64,000 nt of DNA from Chrysoperla carnea (lineage: Eukaryota > Arthropoda > Insecta > Neuroptera > Chrysopidae), in the NCBI RefSeq assembly GCF_905475395.1, contig NC_058339.1:78954520-79018519 (forward strand). Direction: 5' to 3'. The position numbers were made by a program, and so were the translations under genes. The notes beneath the pieces were generated by a model. It was not told the DNA's origin, did not search any database, and was given only the letters and a program-made list of their open reading frames with translations. Positions 53,801 through 62,800 of this stretch are shown in pieces. The first letter of the stretch is position 1; every line of letters starts with the position of its first letter.

Positions 53801-56800
53801 TCAGCTGTGATGGTGGAAAGAAGTATTCGTTAATGAAAGAAGTTGAGTTGGAGAATTATTCATTGAATGAAAAAAATAGCTTACGTATTGGCGAGCATCG
53901 TATAAATGGATCCCCAGTATATCTTGGTGGGCAACTACAAATTGGATTGTGATATACAACTTCGCATCTAGCACCAATGCCACATGTACCAGGACATGGA
54001 TCGCGACATTTTTGATTGCTACATGCCTCATTAGCAGCACATTCAGAACTAACAACGCACTCTGGTCGACATGTTGGTGGACTACCAATATATCCCGGTA
54101 CACAAGAACAAACAGCTTGTCCATTAATTTCGCGACATTGACTGTTTGGTCCACATGGACTTGGATTACAAGGGTGTTTTATTTCGGGTGCTAAAATTAT
54201 ATATTTTATTATATTATTTTAAGGTTTAAGTTGTTTCATTTTATTTCGTTATTGAATTTCAATTTGCAAATTGAAAAAGTTTACTAATTTTAAAGCATAA
54301 ATATTACACGTACCAGGTACTGGTCGACATTGTACAAATGCATTGCCCGTTTGACCTGGTGGGCAACTGCACATTGGAATATGATTAACCACATCACATA
54401 GTGCATTTTGTCCACAAGTGCCAGGGCATGGATTTGTACATTTATTTCGTATACAAGCTTTATCACGTGGGCAATCCGAACTAAGAACACATTCAGGTCT
54501 ACATCCAGAATATGGATCACCTTGATATTCCGGTAAGCATGTACAAACACCATTATCACATTGTGCATTTGCACCGCAAGGTGATGGATTGCAAGGGTCT
54601 ACCTCAATTGCTTCAGCTGTAATATTGAAAAATTTACAAAAATTTTTACATTATGCAAGACTAGAGGCAAAGTTATTTATTATATTTCAATCTTACGTGG
54701 AGGTGGCGGTTTCGGATAACAATTACTGAATGGATCACCAGTATATCCTTCAGGGCATGTACAAACAGGTGTATGATTAATAACACTGCATTGAGCATTT
54801 GCACCACAAGATCCAGGGCATGGGTCACGACATTTTTCACGAATACATGCTTGATTACTTGCACATTCAGGATTTATTGTGCACTCTGGACGACAATTTG
54901 GTGGACTTCCAATATAATTGCTTAAACAAGAGCATGACGGTGTGCCACCGATATCACGACACTCAGAATATGGACCGCATGGCGATGGCAAACATGGATT
55001 TGTGTATATTGGTGCAGCCGGAGGTGGAGACGGTGCTATGTTTTAAGAAGAAAGAAAAATTTTTGATACCAGAAAAAAGTGTACATTTTTAGGAAAATTG
55101 AATATAAGTTTCTTACGTGGTATTGGGAAACATCTGCTGAATGCATCACCAGTATGGCCTGATTTACATGAGCATATTGGACTGTGATTTATAACATGGC
55201 ATTGTGCATTCAAACCGCAAGGGCCTGGACATGGGTCAACACATTTTTGATTCATACAAGCTTGACTTAAGGGACATTCCGCACTGACAGTACATTCAGG
55301 TCGACATCCTGGTGGTGAGCCAATAAATGTTGGTAAACATGAGCATACTGCTTGGTTATTAATTTCTCTACATTGACTATTGGGTCCACACGGCGTTGGT
55401 ACACATGGATTACCACGCTCTGGTTCAATAGCTGTTAATAATAATTGAGCAGGGTTTTAAAATTTGATTATGAGTATATTCCATTTATAATAATAATTGC
55501 CAAAAAATGACAACTATCAGATTTAAGAAATAGTTCTTACATTGTGGTGGTTGAATATTGCAATAACGGAAAGGATCTCCCGTATATCCTTGACGACATG
55601 TACATGATGGTAAATGATTGACTACTTGGCAATCTGCATTTTGTCCACATGTTCCTGGACAAGGATCTTGGCATTTTTGTCTGATACATGCACGATTTGA
55701 TGGACAATCTGAATTAAGGACGCATTCTGGCCTACAACCCTCATACGGGTTGCCAATATGGTCTGCCATACAAGTACAAGATCCGGCGCCATTTTGTTCA
55801 CGGCATATAGCATTTGCTCCACATGGAGAAGGTACACAAGGCGTTGGTCTCTCTTGTATAACTGGAGAATCTGGTTAAAAACCAAAGACTTTAAAATTAG
55901 GCTAAAATTCTTTTGCAGGTGCTACTTTGAAGCTGGGATTTTATTTTTGGCGAAGCTGTTCTTTAAATAAAAAAGCGTTTGGAGTGGATTTCTGGAAGGA
56001 GTTTTTTTTGTTATTTTGTTTTCCATATTGAGATTTGATTTCTAATGCTTACGTTCCGTAATGTTTGTTTCTTCTAGGATTTTTATTTATTTTTACGTAA
56101 TCTGCAATGCTCATTATCATTTCGTAAGATAGAAGTTATTTTTATTTTTCAGGAATGCTCGTATTACTTTTGGGTTGTTATTTTATATTGAGGATTTTAT
56201 TTAGGCCCTCAAGGATTTCTTTTGTTGTTTATGTAAGCTCTTAGTTAGTACGCATTCAAACATTTTATAAGTTTGTATTATATATTTTTTCCCTAGGCTC
56301 TTATATATTTTCTTTATTCTTAAAGCTTAATTGTTAGTATGTATATAGAAATTGTTTCACTACTGTTCAATTCAAAGCTACCTCTTTGTGTTTGAACGAA
56401 ACTGAAAAGACTAGTGTTAAGTTAAACGGTTCAAATATTAAAATGAAAATTATTGTTATTTCGTAATATTTGTCGTTCCATTTGGTAAAAATTATTTTAT
56501 CTCAATTATAACTTTGTGTGAACTTTTATAGACACTCTCTGTCAATTTCGTTTCAAGCACTTAATTTTTTCCCTAGGCTCTTATAAGCTTGACTTTTAAA
56601 ATTTTATTATGAAAGTATAGTATTAATACGTGGGGTCATTTTTTGAAGGGTAACCTTTGATTTAAGCGCATTTGTTAAGGTGGTATAAGTTAAGATGTTT
56701 AGTCAGCAATTCAGCACCAACGTTGGGGAACGTGGACTTACCTTTTTCAAGCTCCCATAAGTTAGTTTATAAAATTAACATATTAAATTATGCTTCCATT

Positions 56801-59800
56801 ATTGTAAGTTGTGGAAAAAACAGTTATAAATTATTTGATACAATGCTTTTATTTTTCTAAAATCGAATTTTTTAAGAAAAATTCAGTAAGATCAATTGAA
56901 TAAAGCCAAAATTAAAATTAATTTGTTGTACGCATTTTTTTCCCAAAATTACAATAATGTGTTAAAAAAAAAAAAATTATTTAAATTTTAAATATGAACT
57001 AATATACTAATTATGTGTCACTAATATACTAATATTATACTTGATCGCTAATATTATATTATTTTAAACGACTTTTATATAAACATTTTAATACAATTTC
57101 GTTTAAATGACTTATCTGCAGAATTTTATATATATATTTTGTTAAAATATATTATTTTAAAAATTTCAAATTATTTCTATATGCATTAGGTGTTTAATTT
57201 AGGGGTTAGAGATATTATATTTAATTAAAAATGCATATAGCAATTTTTGAAATCAAAACTAATTAGATTCATATTTAAAATTTATTATAAACCTTACTAC
57301 TAACTAACATACTAATTCGGGAGGGGGGAGGTGGTATGCAAGCGAATATTTGTATTATTTTTGTAGCAAATCAAATATAACATTTATGCTAGGAAAAACT
57401 TAAAATGAATTGTTATAATAACTTGAACCAGAATTATTTTAAGTTATGAGTTGCGCTATCTTTCCTGATACTCAATTATCCTGCAGTTTTTTAACTAAAG
57501 CAAATTATTTAAATTCAAATAACTTAAAATTAATTTAAAGATTGCAAAATTGTTCAATAAGCAAATTATAATTTACTGAAGGTTAATAATTTAAATACGA
57601 ATAATAGATTAAATAATTGAATTATATAAATTCAATTAAAATAGTTTGTGCAAACTTTCCTCTTCCTTTTTCTTCTAAGCAAATTATCCGCATACAGACT
57701 TTCACAGTTAAAACAAATTGCTAAAAATATCTTTATTTAAAGTTTGTGATTCAATAAGCAAATTATAACAACGTAAGGGTTAAAATTTCAACTGAAATAC
57801 CTAGCAAAATGCATGGCTAAAAAACAGGGGCGTAGCTACTAGCTTTATGAGATATCCAGATTTCATGGAAAATCTTTATGGGAAATGAAATAAAAAAAAC
57901 TCGTATAAACAAGACATTCTATTAATGAAATGGAAACTTTCTCTTTTTCTATAAACGTTTTTTATTATAGCACCTATACTTGAAGTAGTAAAAAGTTTTT
58001 CGAGTTGCTTTTTCTATTGACAATGTTGATAAGCACATTTTAATTGAATTGAAATTCTGGTTTTAAACATTATTTTAAAACAACTAATAACTCGTTTTGC
58101 GGCCTCCATTTGCTTATCTTGTTTAAAATATAAACGAGAAGGGATTTAGTGGCCCAAAAAGTTTTAAACACATTTTCAGATTACAGAAAGTTCTGAAATC
58201 TTTATTTGGTCTGAGAAATCAACATATTCAGCAATTCTCAATGATTCTAAAGTAAAAATCAGTAATTTTCATCAAAAATCTTATTTGCTGGTAACTCATT
58301 AAAAGACTCTCCTTCATTCTTGGTTTTTTTTTTCCTAAAAGGTGTTATGCTTTGCTGATTTACCAATTCTCTGGATTATACATTCATTTATTAAGCTCAC
58401 TTATGATTGTATAATTAATACCTTTGATATGGCATTAGCTACGCCTCTATTATTTAATATTCCCTACTTAAATTCTGTGTATGCTTGCAAAAAAGTTAAT
58501 AGGCTTGCTTGTTCTCCCATTAGTGGTGCAGTTACACTGATCTCTATATAGGTGGATAGACGGGTTTAATATTGAAGCATTCCCAGCGTCCCAAAATCGA
58601 TTTAATAAGAAGTACAATGTTGTCAAATATGCGCTTGCTTCTTTTCATTTTTTTTAGTTCTATCCTCTTTTTTGGAGGCGCTAGTTTATACTTAAATTTA
58701 AAAGAATTTCAAAACATGGGATCCTCTATCCAGTTATATAGAGATTAGTGTACAATTATAAATAAAATTAAAAAAATGCAATTTCTTACCTTTAATTTCG
58801 AAACATCCACTAAATGGATCGCCAGAATAACCCACAACACAAGAACACACTGCATTATGATTCACTACAACACACTGGGCATTAGGGCCACAAGAACCTG
58901 GACATGGATCGGCACACTTTTGGTTCATACACGCGAGATTACTATTACACTCTGGATTTATAGTACACTCTGGTCTACAATTTGGTGGAACACCAATGTA
59001 ATTCGATAAACATGTACAAGCCGGACTTTCACCTCTAACTTGACATTGTGAATTTGGTCCACAAGGTGAAGGTACACAAGGATTCACATTTGTGGGTGGT
59101 GTTTGTTGTTTTGGTATTTCATAGCATCTTGTAAATGGATCACCAGTATATCCATTGGAACAACTGCAAATGGGATTGTGGTTTACAACACGACATTTTG
59201 CATTTGGTCCACAAGTTCCAGGACATGGGTCTTTGCATTTATTTCCCAAGCAAGCTAATGTCATTGGGCAATCAGCACTGACTATACATTCTGCTCTACA
59301 CGTCGGTGCGCTACCAATGAATCCAGTTTGACAAGAACAAACTGCAATTCCATTTGTAATTCGACATATACTGTTTGGTCCGCAAGGTGATGGGCTGCAT
59401 GGATCTTTCGGTGTTTCTGAAATTTTTCGTTGGTGTTATTACATACATTTGAATTTTAATTAATCTAATGAACAGTTACCTATTTTGAATGGTCTACATG
59501 CCGTGAATGGATCGCCAGATGTGCCTGGTGGGCAACTACAAGTTGGAATATGATTGTTAACATTGCATAGGGCTGCTTGGCCACAAGTTCCAATACAAGG
59601 ATCAACACACCGCAAGTTAATACAAGATTTATTTGGAGAACATTCACTATTGGTAACACATTCGGGTCTACATCCTCTATATGGATCGCCGAAATAGTTT
59701 GGTTGACAAGAACATGCACCATTATCGCATAAAGCATTTGAACCACAAGGCGACGGTGAACAAGGATCTTGATGTGTTGGTGGGCGGATTGGTTCTAAAA

Positions 59801-62800
59801 AACCACAATCAGTTTGAGAAAAACCTTGCAAATAATTAATGAAAATATATTATTTAAAAAACTATTACTTACCTTGTTTCTTAGAGCATTGCGCAAATGG
59901 ATCACCTTCAAATCCTTCTACACATGAACAAATCGGTATATGATTTTGGACTCTACATTCTGTGTTGAATCCACAAGATCCCACACATGGATCCTTACAC
60001 TTTTCATTTATACATGCTTGCGTGGGTGAACAGTCTGTGTTAACAACGCATTCTGGTCGGCAAGATGGTGGTGATCCAATATAATTGGGGCGACATGAGC
60101 AAGACGCCTGGTTTCCAATTACACGACATTCAGAATTTTGTCCACATGGTGAAGGAATACATGGATTAATAGGTTGCTGAGGTTTTGGTTTTTCTACTAC
60201 CATTTCGTAACAACGGATAAATGGATCACCCGTTGTTCCTTGAGGACAGCTACATATTGGATTGTGATTTATAACCTCACATCGTGCTTCTATTCCGCAA
60301 GTTCCAGAACATGGATTTCTACATTTAAATTTATGGCATGCTCTATTTTTAGGACATTCATCATTTATAACACATTCTGGTCTACAATTTGGAGGAGATC
60401 CTGTATATTCTCTTTGGCATGTACAAACTGCTTGATCGTTTACAGTTTGACAAATACTGTTTGGACCACAAGGCGAAGGACTGCATGGATCTGCAACTGT
60501 AGCTTCTGTTACTTGAATTGGTGGTCGAATATGACATTCAATGAATGGATTTCCTTCATATCCAGATAAACATGTGCAAGTTGGAATGTGATTAACAACT
60601 TGACACTGTGCTTGGCTACCGCATACTCCAGGACATGGGTCTTGGCATTTATTTCTTATACACGCTTGGTGTGTTGGGCAATCTGAACTTAAAACACATT
60701 CTGGTCTACAACCTTCGTAAGGATTTCCTACATACTCATCAATGCAAGAGCATGATCCGGCTCCATTTCTTTGTTTGCATTCTGCGTTAGCCCCACATGG
60801 AGATGGTTCACAAGGATTAGGTGGAATTTCTTTAAAAAAAATAAAATTTTGTAAAAATATAAACAAAAGACATTTTTAAACTTAAAAACTTACGTGGTTG
60901 TATGATACATTGTGTGAATGGATCGCCATTATAGCCTGTTGGGCACGTACATATAACTGCATGGCTAATGACCTTACATTCTGCATTTGCACCACAGGAA
61001 CCTGGACATGGGTCTCGACATTTATTGTTTATGCAAGCTTGATTACTAGGGCAGTCAGGATTAATAACACACTCAGGTCTACAATTTGGTGGTTCACCTA
61101 TGTAACTTTCCAAACATCTACAAGATGGACTATCTCCTATATTCCGGCATATCGAGTTCGGGCCACACGGGGATGGTACACATGGATCTTGAGGTTCGTG
61201 TTTCGGTGGTGGTGGCGTAATTGGTACATCGTAGCAACTTTGGAATGGATCTCCTGTTTGTCCTTCTGAGCAACTACAAATTGGACTATGATTGATTACT
61301 TCACATCTTGCTCCGAAACCACATGATCCAGCGCATGGATCAATACATTTCTTATTAACACAAGCTTGTGTAGGTAAGCACTCGCTGCTAACGATGCATT
61401 CAGGTTTGCATGAAGGTGGAACTCCCAAAAATCCATCTACACATGAACATACTGCATGATCGTCAACACTTCTACATTGACTATTTGGTCCACATGGGGA
61501 AGGATTACATGGATCACGTTTACTCTGTGGAATTTGTTCAATTACCCTACAAAGTGTAAATGGATCACCGGTATAGCCCTTTGGACAGGAGCATACTGGA
61601 ATATGATTGATGACATCACATTCTGCATTTTGACCGCATGTTCCAGGACAAGGATCTAAACATTTATTACGTAAACACGCCTTGTCACGTGAGCATTCTG
61701 GATTTACAACACATTCTGGACGACATGATTCATAAGGATTTCCATTATATTCTGGTAAGCATGTACATACTCCATTATTACAAACAGCGTTTGAGCCGCA
61801 AGGCGATGGATCACAAGGATCTGTGTATACTGGTGCCTGTGTACTTGGTGGAATAGCGCTACATTGAGTAAATGGATCTCCAGTATATCCTTCATTACAA
61901 GTACAAACTGGTATATGGTTTAATACATGACAATTTGCGTTATAACCACAAGAACCAGGACAAGGATCTCTACATTTCAATCTAATACATGCTTGTTGGC
62001 TTGAACATTCTGAACTCAATGTACATTCAGGTCTACAATTTGGAGGGGTTCCAATGTAATCGACTAGACATGTACATGCCGGATTTCCTCCAATCATTTG
62101 ACATTGAGAGTTAGGTCCACACGGTGATGGTGAGCATGATGGTGCACGTTCTGTGCTTGTGGGTATTTCAGGTATTTGTGAGCAACGTACGAAAGGATCT
62201 CCTGTATAACCTGCCATGCAAGCACATATTGGATTGTGATTTCGTACACTGCATTGAGCTCCAATTCCGCAGGTATTTGGACATGGATCGTTACATTTTT
62301 GATTTATACAAGCCTTGTTCGAGCTACACTCTGTGCTGACAACACATTCAGGTCGACATTGTGGTGGAGTACCTATATAATTTTCTTTGCATGAACAAAT
62401 TGCTTGTTCGTTTAATACTCGGCATTTGCTATTTGGTCCACACGGCGATGGATCACATGGATTAATTGGCTGCCTTGGTGGTTCTGTAATGAGGTAAATG
62501 ATATATAAGTAAATGTTGTAAATATAATTTACTTTAAATTTAAAAATGATTATATGTTGTACCTGTAACAGGTATTTCTCTACATTGAACAAATGGATCT
62601 CCAGTAAAACCTGTTGGACATGAGCATATTGGAATATGATTTTCTACACTACATAATGCATATGTTCCACATGTTCCTGCACATGGATCGATACACTTAT
62701 AGCCAATACAAGCTAATAGAGCATTGCAATCTTTATTTTCTTCGCATTCACGACGACAACCTTGATTGCTATCATAAGGATCTCCAAAGAACCCTGGAGA

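Larger units (their letters stand above)
36773..55857. repeat. dpy: 2,390-bp tandem array of dpy exon blocks, about 8 copies
   Basis: Exon and intron landmarks recur at exactly 2,390 bp; exon A starts at 38811, 41201, 43591, 45981, 48371, 50761 and 53151. Sequence is nearly identical through exons and introns with only sparse single-base differences. Identity begins at 36773 (left) and ends at 55857 (right), 19,085 bp or 7.99 periods. Both ends fall at the same place in the unit, the linker between the two modules of exon A. Each unit contains five exons, six EGF-DPY-EGF modules and 639 codons. Confidence 0.97.

Noticed and set aside
53801-54154. 117-aa minus-strand open frame overlapping exon B
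   Set aside because: It is in the wrong frame and crosses the exon B donor. The true frame gives a perfect EGF-DPY-EGF module between valid splice sites.
53949-54194. Plus-strand open frames inside the array (the 81-, 97- and 86-aa types)
   Set aside because: They lie antisense or out of frame to dpy exons, repeat only because the exons repeat, and show no family features. They are frame shadows.
36773-55857. CRISPR array or non-coding satellite DNA
   Set aside because: The unit is 2,390 bp with five open, spliceable exons of clear dumpy type. There are no short repeats with unique spacers, and the DNA is eukaryotic.
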